7,428 bases of DNA, taken from NCBI GenBank assembly GCA_904420235.1, contig CAJFUS010000104.1:1-7428 (forward strand). Reading direction: 5' to 3'. Shown in pieces: positions 1 to 6,652 of this stretch. The position numbers were made by a program, and so were the translations under genes. The notes beneath the pieces were generated by a model that saw only the letters and a list, made by a program, of their open reading frames with translations, was not told where the DNA came from and ran no database searches. This stretch comes from Candidatus Neoanaerotignum tabaqchaliae (GTDB taxonomy: Bacteria; Bacillota; Clostridia; Lachnospirales; Anaerotignaceae). Within the stretch, counting starts at the first letter, position 1, and each line of letters starts with the position of its first letter.

Positions 1-240
1 GCACTTTCAGTGCCTGTAAAATAACCGCAGATAAATGTGGGCCTGACTTGGCAAGCAGAGTAATATTCGCAATTTGCTGCGCAAATATGCTTATAATGGG
101 CAGCACTTTCAGTGCCTGTAAAATAACCGCAAATAAATATGGGCTTGACTTGGCAAGCGGGGTAATATTCGCAATTTGCTGCGCAAATATGCTCATAACC
201 AATGGCACTTTCAGTGCCTGTAAAATAACCGCAAAATAAA
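1..240. repeat. 102-bp tandem repeat array (2 full copies and a partial third)
   Basis: Copies begin at 1, 103 and 205 with GCACTTTCAGTGCC; the period is exactly 102 bp. Copy 1 and copy 2 match at 90 of their first 96 bases, and all six differences (positions 30, 37, 43, 57, 59, 92 of copy 1) are transitions; the last six bases of each unit are unrelated. Each unit contains small palindromes: GCACT-TTC-AGTGC, GCTTG-N6-CAAGC (intact in copy 2) and ATTTGC-TGC-GCAAAT. The third copy stops after about 30 bases. One + strand frame is open from the window edge through to a TAA at 237-239, because 102 is a multiple of three, but it has only a TTG start at 48, no ribosome binding site and a Cys/Ile-rich repetitive product, so I treat it as non-coding. 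The array may extend beyond the left edge. Confidence 0.9.
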
Positions 241-257
241 TTTTACGGTTATTTTAC
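220..257. repeat. 12-bp perfect inverted repeat closing the repeat array
   Basis: GTAAAATAACCG at 220-231, which is part of the third repeat copy, is exactly complementary to CGGTTATTTTAC at 246-257. After a one-base mismatch, AAAA (233-236) can also pair with TTTT (241-244). The full copies at 1 and 103 carry the same left arm without a local partner, so the right arm occurs only once, at the array's end. It may be the array boundary or an upstream 3' end structure. Confidence 0.7.
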
Positions 258-260
258 AAT

Positions 261-286
261 ACGCTTCCTTTGGAAGCGTCTTTATT
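261..286 (+). terminator. Rho-independent terminator of the upstream unit
   Basis: ACGCTTCC at 261-268 pairs with GGAAGCGT at 272-279 around a TTT loop (8 bp), followed by CTTTATT. It lies before the str promoter and would end transcription of the gene to the left, which in Firmicutes is usually rpoC or a neighbour (inference). The U-tract is short and interrupted. Confidence 0.6.
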
Positions 287-317
287 GGTTAAATCTTGGA
301 ATAATTTGAAAACACGC

Positions 318-346
318 TTGACAATTTATTTATAAGGTGTTAAACT
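318..346 (+). promoter_or_regulatory. Promoter of the str operon
   Basis: A perfect -35 box TTGACA (318-323) is followed by a 17-bp spacer and TAAACT (341-346), a 4/6 match to the -10 box. The spacer ends TGT, giving an extended -10 (TG at 338-339) that would compensate for the weak hexamer. Start of transcription is expected near 353, leaving a leader of about 93 nt before rpsL. The leader contains a short GGGC/GCCC hairpin (366-369 with 381-384). Confidence 0.7.
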
Positions 347-445
347 TTTACGGTGTCTGAAATTAGGGCGTTTTTATTATGCCCGATTTTAAACCAAATT
401 TTATTGCGTAGGCAGAATGTATTATTTTATGAGGAGGTGCGCTTA

Positions 446-862
446 ATGCCAACATTTAATCAGTTAGTTAGAAAGGGCAGACAGACTCTTGAGAAAAAGT
501 CTACAGCTCCAGCCCTTCAGAAAGGCCTTAACTCCCTTAAGAAGAAAACAACAGACATTTCTTCACCTCAGAGGAGAGGCGTTTGCACAGCCGTTAAAAC
601 AGCTACGCCTAAAAAGCCTAACTCAGCTTTAAGAAAAATCGCCAGGGTTAGACTTACAAACGGTATAGAGGTTACGGCTTATATCCCAGGCGAGGGACAC
701 AACCTTCAGGAGCACTCGGTTGTTCTTATAAGAGGCGGAAGGGTTAAAGACCTTCCTGGTGTGCGTTATCACATCATTAGAGGAACACTTGATACAGCCG
801 GTGTTGCCAACAGAATGCAGGCCCGTTCAAAATACGGCGCCAAACGTCCGAAAAAGAAATAA
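446..862 (+). CDS. rpsL: 30S ribosomal protein S12
   Basis: This 138-aa protein is part of the decoding centre of the small ribosomal subunit. It starts [12 protein letters not shown] and carries the hallmark [11 protein letters not shown] (residues 54-64), [10 protein letters not shown] (82-91) and [14 protein letters not shown] (96-109), ending in a lysine-rich tail. The N-terminal stretch around residues 26-43 is the insertion seen in Gram-positive S12 and absent from E. coli; 138 aa is also the usual Bacillus length. Lysines 56 and 101, equivalent to the E. coli streptomycin-resistance positions near K42 and K87, are wild type. The ATG at 446 is chosen because AGGAGGTG (432-439) lies just upstream and the family begins here; an in-frame GTG at 353 would add an unrelated 31-residue extension at the expected transcription start. 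It is the first gene of the operon. Confidence 0.98.
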   Translation: MPTFNQLVRKGRQTLEKKSTAPALQKGLNSLKKKTTDISSPQRRGVCTAVKTATPKKPNSALRKIARVRLTNGIEVTAYIPGEGHNLQEHSVVLIRGGRVKDLPGVRYHIIRGTLDTAGVANRMQARSKYGAKRPKKK

Positions 863-871
863 TTTTGTTTT

Positions 872-967
872 AGGTAGTGCCTTGTGCGAAAATATACAGT
901 CTGCTTAAGCGTGGTATATAGTTAGTGTAAGGCATGAAACGTGTATATTTAGTATGCGCGAGTACCT
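872..967 (+). promoter_or_regulatory. Structured rpsL-rpsG intercistronic RNA, candidate S7 feedback site
   Basis: The 136-nt gap between rpsL and rpsG folds on paper into a long nested helix. AGGTA (872-876) pairs with TACCT (963-967). CTTGTGCG (881-888) pairs with 955-962, including G-U pairs. AAATATACA (890-898) pairs perfectly with TGTATATTT (942-950). An inner TGCTT (902-906) can pair with 930-934. A competing pairing, TGCCTT (878-883) with AAGGCA (929-934), would disrupt it. In E. coli, S7 represses its own operon by binding between these same two genes; a similar role here is inference from position and structure. No convincing promoter was seen in the gap. Confidence 0.45.
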
Positions 968-998
968 GTGAGTTAAAGATATTAAGGAGGGAAGAATC

Positions 999-1469
999 GT
1001 GCCAAGAAAAGGTCATGTAACAAAAAGGGAAGTTTTGCCGGACCCTTTATATAAGAGCAAAAACGTAACAAAGCTTATTAACAGCATAATGCTTGACGGC
1101 AAAAAGGGCGTTGCCCAGAAAATAGTTTACGGCGCTTTTGACAAGGTGGCCGAGAAAACAGGCAAGGACCCTATTGAGGCTTTTGAGGAAGCTATGAACA
1201 ACATTATGCCTGTTCTTGAGGTTAAGGCCCGCCGTGTGGGCGGCGCCACATATCAGGTTCCTATGGAAATTAGACCTGACAGAAGGCGTACACTGGGCCT
1301 TAGATGGCTTACTGTTTACAGCAGAAAGCGCGGAGAGAAAACAATGGTAGACCGTCTTGCCGGAGAGATTATGGACGCCATGAACAATGCCGGCGGCGCC
1401 TGCAAAAAGAAAGAGGAAACCCACAAAATGGCCGAGGCCAACAAGGCTTTCTCACACTACAAATGGTAA
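999..1469 (+). CDS. rpsG: 30S ribosomal protein S7
   Basis: The protein nucleates assembly of the 16S rRNA 3' domain and lines the E/P-site region of the small subunit. It is 156 aa, the standard length. It begins [16 protein letters not shown] and has the RNA-contacting block [15 protein letters not shown] (74-88) followed by [14 protein letters not shown] (91-104). The conserved C-terminus is [21 protein letters not shown] (136-156). The start is a GTG at 999, supported by AAGGAGG (984-990) eight bases upstream and by the family's N-terminus. In E. coli S7 is also the operon's translational repressor, which makes the structured gap before it noteworthy. Confidence 0.98.
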   Translation: MPRKGHVTKREVLPDPLYKSKNVTKLINSIMLDGKKGVAQKIVYGAFDKVAEKTGKDPIEAFEEAMNNIMPVLEVKARRVGGATYQVPMEIRPDRRRTLGLRWLTVYSRKRGEKTMVDRLAGEIMDAMNNAGGACKKKEETHKMAEANKAFSHYKW

Positions 1470-1507
1470 TTTAGGGAGCTTTTTAAGTTCCGCAGCAGTT
1501 TTTTTGT

Positions 1508-1542
1508 CCGCTTTCCGGATATTTTTCCGGAAGGCGGAAAGC
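1508..1542 (+). promoter_or_regulatory. Intercistronic hairpin with two alternative folds (rpsG-fusA)
   Basis: CCGCTTTCCGG (1508-1518) pairs with CCGGAAGGCGG (1527-1537): 11 bp with one G-U and an 8-nt loop. The same left arm can instead use GCTTTCCG (1510-1517) with CGGAAAGC (1535-1542), a perfect 8-bp helix, so the folds exclude each other. A smaller hairpin precedes it (1475-1481 with 1485-1491) and is followed eight bases later by seven T (1499-1505). An A/T hairpin follows (1551-1557 with 1562-1568), just before the fusA ribosome binding site. No U-tract follows the main stem, so it is not a normal + strand terminator; RNA processing or stabilisation is a guess. Confidence 0.5.
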
Positions 1543-1591
1543 ATATAAAGAATAAAAATGGTTTTATTTTTAGCGTAAGGAGGAAGTAATT

Positions 1592-3679
1592 TTGGCAAGA
1601 GAATTCTCGTTGGAAAATACCAGAAACATCGGTATTATGGCACACATTGACGCTGGAAAAACTACCCTCACTGAGCGTATCCTTTACTATACAGGACGTA
1701 ACTATAAAATTGGCGATACCCACGAGGGTACAGCCACTATGGACTGGATGGAACAGGAACAGGAAAGAGGTATCACAATTACTTCTGCCGCCACAACAGC
1801 TCATTGGAAAGGTAATAGGATTAATATTATAGATACACCAGGTCACGTTGACTTTACCGTTGAGGTTGAGCGTTCCCTTCGTGTGCTTGACGGCTCCGTT
1901 TGCGTGCTTGACGCTAAAGGCGGAGTTGAGCCGCAGACAGAAACGGTTTGGAGACAGGCCGACGAGTACAACGTACCGCGTATGATTTTTGTTAACAAAA
2001 TGGACATTATGGGAGCCGATTTCTATAATTCCATGGAAACAATTAAGGAAAGACTTGGCTGCCACCCTGTGGCCGTTCAGCTTCCTATTGGAGCCGAGGC
2101 ATTCTTTAAGGGCGAGATTGACCTTATGGAAATGAAGGCTTATATCTATAATGACGACCTTGGAACAGATATTTCTGTTGTTGACATACCTGAGGATATG
2201 GTTGACAAGGCCAACGAATACAGGGAAAGACTTGTGGAGGACATTGCCGAAACTGACGAGGAGCTTATGGAAAAGTACCTTGGCGGCGAGGACATCACTA
2301 TTGACGAGCTTAAAAAGGCCCTTAGAAAAGCCTGCATAGCCTGTGACCTTGTTCCTGTTTTCTGCGGAAGCGCTTACAGAAACAAGGGCGTTCAGAAGCT
2401 TCTTGACGGAGTTATTGAGTATCTTCCGGCTCCTACGGACATTGCGGCAATTAAGGGAACAGACCCTGCCACAGGCGAGGAAGTTGACAGACACGCTTCT
2501 GATGACGAGCCTTTCTCGGCCCTTGTGTTCAAAATTATGAACGACCCATTTGTTGGAAAGCTTGCTTTCTTCAGGGTTTATTCAGGAACATGCGAGGCCG
2601 GTTCATACGTTTACAACTCTGTTAAGGGCAAGAAGGAGCGTTTTGGACGTATACTTCTTATGCACGCCAACCACAGAGAGGAAATTGACAAGGTTTACGC
2701 CGGAGACATTGCCGCCGCCGTTGGATTTAAATTCTCAACAACAGGCGACACAATCTGCGACGAGAGCCACGAGGTTATTCTTGAGTCTATGGTATTCCCA
2801 GAGCCTGTTATATCTGTAGCCATTGAGCCAAAGACAAAGGCCGGCAGAGACAAAATGGGCATAGCCCTTGCGAAACTTGCCGAGGAAGACCCTACATTTA
2901 AGACATATACCGACCAGGAGACAGGCGACACAATTATATCCGGTATGGGTGAGCTTCACTTGGAGATTATAGTTGACCGTCTTCTTAGAGAGTTCCACGT
3001 TGAGGCCAACGTAGGCGCTCCTCAGGTTGCTTACAGAGAGACATTCCGCAAGCCAGTTGACGTTGAAGGAAAATTCGTTCGTCAGTCCGGTGGACGTGGA
3101 CAGTATGGACACTGTAAAGTTAAATTCTTCCCTATGGGCACAGACGCCGAGCACAACTATGAGTTTGTTAACAGCGTAGTTGGAGGCGCTATTCCTAAGG
3201 AATATATACCAGCTATTGACAAGGGTATTCAGGAAGCTATGCAGAGCGGTATTCTTGGCGGATATCCGGTTCTTGGCGTTAAAGCCGAGGTTTACGACGG
3301 TTCATACCACGAGGTAGACTCATCTGAAATGGCTTACCAGATTGCCGGTTCCATGGCATTTAAAGAGGCTATGAAAAAGGGCGACGCCGTTCTTCTTGAG
3401 CCTATTATGAAGGTTACAGTTACTGTTCCTGAGCAATACATGGGCGATGTTATAGGCGATATTAACTCACGCCGCGGACGCATTGAGGGAATGGACGACA
3501 GAAACGGAGCCAAGATTATTCACTCCTTCGTTCCTCTTGCCGAGATGTTCGGATACTCAACAGACCTTCGTTCAAGAACACAGGGACGCGGAAACTATGT
3601 AATGGAAGTTGACCATTACGAGCCATGCCCTAAGAACATTCAGGAGAAGGTTCTTGCGGGAAGAAAGACAAACGACTAA
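1592..3679 (+). CDS. fusA: Elongation factor G, translocation GTPase
   Basis: EF-G moves tRNA-mRNA through the ribosome using GTP and, with RRF, splits post-termination ribosomes. The 695-aa product has all five domains. The GTPase domain has G1 AHIDAGKTT (17-25), switch I ERGITI (58-63), G3 DTPGH (81-85), G4 NKMD (135-138) and G5 GSA (259-261). Domain II follows at about 300-400, domain III holds GMGELHLEI (451-459), domain IV holds [11 protein letters not shown] (500-510), and domain V has [12 protein letters not shown] (623-634) and a YEPCP tail. The full motifs point to canonical EF-G rather than an EF-G2 or tetracycline-protection paralogue. Translation starts at TTG 1592: AAGGAGG (1577-1583) is eight bases upstream, [20 protein letters not shown] matches the family, and the next in-frame Met (residue 16) would cut into the P-loop. 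Confidence 0.98.
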   Translation: MAREFSLENTRNIGIMAHIDAGKTTLTERILYYTGRNYKIGDTHEGTATMDWMEQEQERGITITSAATTAHWKGNRINIIDTPGHVDFTVEVERSLRVLDGSVCVLDAKGGVEPQTETVWRQADEYNVPRMIFVNKMDIMGADFYNSMETIKERLGCHPVAVQLPIGAEAFFKGEIDLMEMKAYIYNDDLGTDISVVDIPEDMVDKANEYRERLVEDIAETDEELMEKYLGGEDITIDELKKALRKACIACDLVPVFCGSAYRNKGVQKLLDGVIEYLPAPTDIAAIKGTDPATGEEVDRHASDDEPFSALVFKIMNDPFVGKLAFFRVYSGTCEAGSYVYNSVKGKKERFGRILLMHANHREEIDKVYAGDIAAAVGFKFSTTGDTICDESHEVILESMVFPEPVISVAIEPKTKAGRDKMGIALAKLAEEDPTFKTYTDQETGDTIISGMGELHLEIIVDRLLREFHVEANVGAPQVAYRETFRKPVDVEGKFVRQSGGRGQYGHCKVKFFPMGTDAEHNYEFVNSVVGGAIPKEYIPAIDKGIQEAMQSGILGGYPVLGVKAEVYDGSYHEVDSSEMAYQIAGSMAFKEAMKKGDAVLLEPIMKVTVTVPEQYMGDVIGDINSRRGRIEGMDDRNGAKIIHSFVPLAEMFGYSTDLRSRTQGRGNYVMEVDHYEPCPKNIQEKVLAGRKTND

Positions 3680-3715
3680 TATTTTCCGCCTTATGATAAT
3701 AGTGGCAAAAAACTA

Positions 3716-3744
3716 TTGCAAAAGGACAGGTTATTTAATATAAT
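3716..3744 (+). promoter_or_regulatory. Internal promoter for tuf
   Basis: TTGCAA (3716-3721; 4/6 match) is followed by a 17-bp spacer and a perfect TATAAT (3739-3744). It lies in the 138-bp fusA-tuf gap and would start transcription near 3751. It gives tuf expression additional to read-through from the operon promoter, in keeping with the very high EF-Tu demand. A short inverted repeat (AATAGT 3698-3703 with ACTATT 3712-3717) overlaps the -35 box. Confidence 0.75.
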
Positions 3745-3757
3745 TAATCTTGATAAT

Positions 3758-3780
3758 ATCTGCCGTTTTGGCAGGTCTTT
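3758..3780 (+). promoter_or_regulatory. 5' leader hairpin of the tuf transcript
   Basis: ATCTGCC (3758-3764) pairs with GGCAGGT (3770-3776) around GTTTT, followed by CTTT. It lies within about 10 nt of the predicted tuf transcript start. It may stabilise the 5' end, or weakly terminate transcripts reading through from fusA; the T run is too short for a strong terminator. Confidence 0.4.
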
Positions 3781-3817
3781 AAGCGACAATCGCATAATTT
3801 AAAGGAGGACTTTTAAA

Positions 3818-5011
3818 ATGGCAAAGGCAAAATTTGAAAGAACCAAACCACATGTTAACATTGGTACAATTGGTCACGTTGACCACGGCAAAACAACTTT
3901 AACAGCCGCTATCACAAAGACACTTCATGAAAGACTTGGCCTTGGAGAGGCTGTAGCTTTCGATAATATCGATAAAGCTCCAGAAGAAAGAGAAAGAGGA
4001 ATCACAATTTCCACAGCTCACGTTGAGTATGAGACAGAGAAGAGACACTACGCTCACGTTGACTGCCCAGGCCATGCCGACTACGTTAAGAACATGATTA
4101 CAGGAGCCGCTCAGATGGACGGCGCTATCCTTGTTGTTGCCGCAACAGACGGCCCTATGGCTCAGACAAGGGAGCACATCCTTCTTGCAAGACAGGTTGG
4201 CGTTCCTTACATTGTTGTATTCATGAACAAATGCGACATGGTTGACGACGAGGAGCTTCTTGACCTTGTTGAGATGGAAATCAGAGAGCTTCTTAACGAG
4301 TATGACTTCCCAGGCGATGATATTCCAATTATCAGAGGTTCAGCTTATCAGGCTCTTCAGGATCCAAGCGGAAAATGGGGAGACGCTATTCTTGAGCTTA
4401 TGCACACAATTGACGACTATATCCCTGAGCCTCAGAGAGATGTTGACAAGCCATTCATCATGCCTGTTGAGGACGTATTCACAATTACAGGCCGTGGTAC
4501 AGTTGCCACAGGACGTGTTGAGAGCGGTATGCTTAAGGTTGGCGACGAGGTTGAAATCGTTGGTCTTACACACGAGAAGAAGAAAGTTGTTGTTACAGGC
4601 GTTGAGATGTTCAGAAAGATGCTTGACTTTGCTGAGGCCGGAGACAACATCGGCGTTCTTCTTCGTGGTGTTCAGAGAAACGAAATCCAGAGAGGACAGG
4701 TTCTTGCTAAACCTGGCACAATCACACCTCACACAAAATTCAAAGCTCAGGTTTACGTATTAAGCAAAGAAGAGGGTGGACGTCATACACCTTTCTTCAA
4801 CAACTACAGACCTCAGTTCTATTTCAGAACAACAGACGTTACAGGCGTTATCTCTCTTCCAGAGGGAACAGAAATGTGCATGCCTGGCGATAACGTTGAG
4901 ATGACAGTTGAGCTTATTACACCTGTTGCCATGAGCGTTGGACTTCGTTTCGCTATCCGTGAGGGCGGCAGAACAGTTGGCGCCGGCTCTGTTACAGAGA
5001 TTATTGAGTAA
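3818..5011 (+). CDS. tuf: Elongation factor Tu
   Basis: EF-Tu carries aminoacyl-tRNA to the ribosomal A site as a ternary complex with GTP. The 397-aa length is standard. Domain 1 (to about residue 200) shows the P-loop GHVDHGKTT (19-27), switch I ERGITI (60-65), VDCPGH (81-86) with the catalytic His86, NKCD (137-140) and GSA (174-176). Domains 2 and 3 follow, with [13 protein letters not shown] (225-237), the [13 protein letters not shown] block (331-343) and the closing [16 protein letters not shown] (375-390). The positions linked to kirromycin-type resistance, Gln126 and Ala379, are unchanged. The ATG at 3818 follows AAAGGAGGA (3801-3809) by eight bases. It is the last gene of the operon, has its own promoter and ends at a strong terminator. 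Confidence 0.99.
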   Translation: MAKAKFERTKPHVNIGTIGHVDHGKTTLTAAITKTLHERLGLGEAVAFDNIDKAPEERERGITISTAHVEYETEKRHYAHVDCPGHADYVKNMITGAAQMDGAILVVAATDGPMAQTREHILLARQVGVPYIVVFMNKCDMVDDEELLDLVEMEIRELLNEYDFPGDDIPIIRGSAYQALQDPSGKWGDAILELMHTIDDYIPEPQRDVDKPFIMPVEDVFTITGRGTVATGRVESGMLKVGDEVEIVGLTHEKKKVVVTGVEMFRKMLDFAEAGDNIGVLLRGVQRNEIQRGQVLAKPGTITPHTKFKAQVYVLSKEEGGRHTPFFNNYRPQFYFRTTDVTGVISLPEGTEMCMPGDNVEMTVELITPVAMSVGLRFAIREGGRTVGAGSVTEIIE

Positions 5012-5064
5012 TTGGCGTTTTAGGCCGTTGCTTATATAAGGCTTAATTAAGTTCAGGTTTATTG

Positions 5065-5099
5065 AAACCGTCGGAACAGAAATGTTCCGGCGGTTTTTT
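5065..5099 (+). terminator. Strong Rho-independent terminator of the str operon
   Basis: CCGTCGGAACA (5068-5078) pairs with TGTTCCGGCGG (5083-5093), 11 bp with one G-U, closed by a GAAA tetraloop (5079-5082). Three A (5065-5067) can extend pairing into a run of six T (5094-5099). It lies 54 bp after the tuf stop codon. Confidence 0.95.
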
Positions 5100-5100
5100 G

Positions 5101-5395
5101 CGTTATAAAGTCGGTGCGGACTTAGTTGAGGGCGTTGGCGGTTATTGAATGAGAAAATTCAAGGACGCGAAATATCAACCCACATGGGCGGGAGATATAT
5201 GATTAAGGGGAGATTTTGGTTGAAGCGCAGGAGAATTAGGAAGGGTTATAAATAGAAGAGCGGTTAAAGGGGGAGGAGAGGGAAGTATGTTAAACATGGG
5301 ATTAACATTTTGTGCTGCCTCGGCGGCTTAAAAGCGTCTGAAAATACCGTTTGATAATCGGAGATGAAACGGGAATGAAATGCAGAAAAATCCTC
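5101..5395. other. Gene-poor purine-rich junction, three tiny ORFs only
   Basis: No recognisable gene is present. The + strand from about 5185 to 5290 is strongly purine-rich. Three small + strand ORFs follow one another: 5149-5202 (17 aa), 5199-5255 (18 aa, very basic, starting MIKGRFWLKRRR) and 5287-5331 (14 aa). The first two overlap by an ATGA stop/start; the second has GGGAGA and the third GGGAGGAGAG upstream. All are too short to trust, and none resembles a family I know. The stretch probably includes the boundary between the str operon neighbourhood and the accessory element, but no attachment-site repeat could be identified. Confidence 0.5.
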
Positions 5396-5425
5396 AAAAA
5401 AAACGGGACTAAGTGTCCCATTTTT
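5393..5425. terminator. Bidirectional terminator overlapping the peptidase stop codon
   Basis: GGGAC (5405-5409) and GTCCC (5415-5419) pair around a 5-nt loop. Flanking A (5399-5403) and T (5421-5425) with one G-U pair extend the stem to 11 bp. On the - strand the hairpin is followed by eight T (complement of A 5396-5403), and on the + strand by five T. The - strand stop codon TAG (5411-5409) lies across the loop and stem, so the last codons of the peptidase gene form one arm. Confidence 0.8.
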
Positions 5426-5852
5426 CAAGGCGCAGAGCTATAAGCTCTTTTGGATAGCCCGTTATATTTGAAAGCTGTTCCTGCGTGCACCAGGAATATT
5501 CATTAAGAAAGCTGTCGCTTATAAGAAGGCAGGCGGCAAAGAGGTTTGCCCGACGCTCAAACCGAGAGGTGAGCAGGAGGGTTTTATTTTTTATAAAATA
5601 ACAGTTTTCCTTCCTGTCCAAAAGGGCATGGCCCAGCTCGTGAGCCATTACTAAATTAAGCTCGGCTCCCTGAAGCCTGTCGCTTAAAAATATATATCTG
5701 TGGTTCTTTAGGAACATATAGCAGCCCTCGTTTTTGCATGCGCCTATTTGATATAATACGCCCAAGGCGTCGGCAATTTGGAATGGATTGGTGGTTTTGT
5801 GCCTTTTTACAAGGCGGGCCACTGTTTTTTTTACTTTTTCGCTATCGTTCAT
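5409..5852 (-). CDS. ImmA/IrrE-family zinc metallopeptidase
   Basis: The 147-aa product has the zinc-binding helix AHELGHALL, with HELGH at residues 71-75, and the downstream FERRANLFAACLL, whose Glu99 is the likely third zinc ligand (family pattern E-x-x-A-N-x-F-A). Length and motif order match small ImmA/IrrE peptidases. In ICEBs1 of Bacillus, ImmA cleaves the repressor ImmR to switch the element on; in deinococci IrrE cleaves DdrO. By analogy this enzyme probably cleaves the HTH protein encoded upstream on the same strand (inference). There is no signal peptide or membrane segment, so it should be cytoplasmic. The ATG at 5852 is preferred; an in-frame TTG at 5858 would add two residues. 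The ribosome binding site is weak (TAGGCG). The gene ends inside a terminator. Confidence 0.88.
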   Translation of the reverse strand: MNDSEKVKKTVARLVKRHKTTNPFQIADALGVLYQIGACKNEGCYMFLKNHRYIFLSDRLQGAELNLVMAHELGHALLDRKENCYFIKNKTLLLTSRFERRANLFAACLLISDSFLNEYSWCTQEQLSNITGYPKELIALRLEKWDT

Positions 5853-6064
5853 TATCAAAATCGCCTACTTCTGTGTTTCTTTAAGGCTTAAAGGAAAATT
5901 TCCAAAAGCCATGTAAATTACGGGTTGCTTAATGACCATTAAGGGAAAATCGGGTTATGTTTAACGGACGCCGGAATTTAAAAAGCGGCATTGTAAAAGG
6001 CGGAATTTTTCAGTTCCATAACAAGGCGGACTGAGGCCCGGCAAGTATTTTTTGATTTGTGTAT
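5853..6064. other. 212-bp gap between repressor and peptidase genes, with an operator-like palindrome
   Basis: No terminator was found, so the two - strand genes may be co-transcribed. The gap holds a perfect 16-bp palindrome, CTTAATG-AC-CATTAAG (5928-5943), and an 11-bp one, GGAAA-A-TTTCC (5893-5903). Neither resembles the TAG-N8-CTA operators to the right. A - strand frame of 24 codons ends 14 bases before the peptidase ATG (starting MVIKQPVIYMAFGN) but has no ribosome binding site. No convincing promoter for the peptidase was found. Confidence 0.45.
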
Positions 6065-6502
6065 TTAAATGTTCCGATTTTTATATTTCTTAGGGGTGTA
6101 TTTTTGTTTGTTAATAAGTTTAAGCCTTCTTAGGGCTATTTCAAGCTCGTCCTTAAACAGCTCCGCGGCCTCTGGGTCCAGCTCTCTGCCGTTATATGAG
6201 GCGGGGCCCGATTCGCCGGCCGAAAGCTTACGCATTATATTTTCCACGTCCTTTGAAATATCCCTTTCGTCTTTTGGCGTAAGGCATACGGCGGAGCTTA
6301 TGCCCATAATGGCGTTTATATCGGCAGGTATGTTTTGTGAGCTGAAAAAATTTAAAAGGTCAAGGGCCTTTTGATATGGTATTTTTGACAGCTTTTTAGG
6401 GTTAAGGTATCCGTTTGAGAAGCCGCAGGCCTTTTCGGCGTGGGATATGGGTATGCGGTTTTTTTCGCAAAGTTCCCTTACATAACTTACTCCAGAAAGC
6501 AT
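6065..6502 (-). CDS. HTH (XRE-like) phage/element repressor-type regulator
   Basis: The 145-aa product has a short N-terminal helix-turn-helix of the lambda-repressor/XRE kind at about 7-53: a YVRELCEKNRI helix, then PISHAEKACG and the presumed recognition region SNGYLNPKKLSK. The C-terminal half (about 81-140) is charged and helical, with DPEAAELFKDELE and a basic tail; such tails are common on clostridial prophage and ICE regulators. No LexA-type peptidase domain is present, consistent with inactivation by a separate ImmA-like protease, encoded next on the strand. The ATG at 6502 follows TTAGGAG by eight bases. It is read from the promoter at 6660-6632 and the operators around that promoter suggest it represses itself and the opposing transcript (inference). 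Confidence 0.85.
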   Translation of the reverse strand: MLSGVSYVRELCEKNRIPISHAEKACGFSNGYLNPKKLSKIPYQKALDLLNFFSSQNIPADINAIMGISSAVCLTPKDERDISKDVENIMRKLSAGESGPASYNGRELDPEAAELFKDELEIALRRLKLINKQKYTPKKYKNRNI

Positions 6503-6518
6503 TTTTATCTCTCCTAAC

Positions 6519-6652
6519 TTTTTAGAAAATAATTCTAAAAAAATATTGACTGTTTAGAAAAAATCCTATAAAATATGATGTTGTTAGGAAAAATTCTAAA
6601 AATCAAGGGGCTACAAAGTTTATTTAAAGTAATTTTAGAATATAATCTAAAA
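6519..6652. promoter_or_regulatory. Array of four inverted operators (TAG-N8/9-CTA)
   Basis: Four A+T-rich palindromes share TTTAG and CTAAA half-sites. O1 is at 6519-6541 (TTTTTAGAA-N5-TTCTAAAAA, perfect). O2 is at 6553-6571 (degenerate right arm). O3 is at 6584-6600 (TTAGGAA-AAA-TTCTAA). O4 is at 6633-6652 (TTTTAG-N8-CTAAAA, perfect). The gap between TAG and CTA is 9 bp in O1 and 8 bp in the others. Centres lie near 6530, 6561.5, 6591.5 and 6642.5, about 31, 30 and 51 bp apart. They are the obvious targets of the HTH protein encoded alongside. Confidence 0.8.
6546..6574 (+). promoter_or_regulatory. Rightward promoter toward the DUF6291-like gene
   Basis: TTGACT (6546-6551), a 17-bp spacer and TAAAAT (6569-6574) each match the consensus at 5/6. 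Operator O2 fills the spacer, O1 lies just upstream and O3 lies at the expected start (about 6581), so repressor binding would block it at several points. The leader to the ATG at 6792 is about 210 nt. A weaker alternative -10, TATAAA (6707-6712), lies nearer the gene but has no good -35. Confidence 0.75.

Noticed and set aside
1..240. CRISPR array
   Set aside because: The 102-bp units are near-identical along almost their whole length; there are no unique spacers between short repeats.
353..445. N-terminal extension of S12 from a GTG at 353
   Set aside because: The added 31 residues match no S12, and the region is the expected transcript leader; a strong ribosome binding site lies just before the ATG at 446.
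918..950. Possible promoter in the rpsL-rpsG gap (TTAGTG and TATATT)
   Set aside because: The -35 match is poor, spacing is 16 bp, and the TATATT is better explained as one arm of the long helix.
1457..2494. 345-codon open frame on the - strand opposite fusA
   Set aside because: It is an antisense shadow created by the codon bias of fusA; the product has no recognisable motif and no ribosome binding site.
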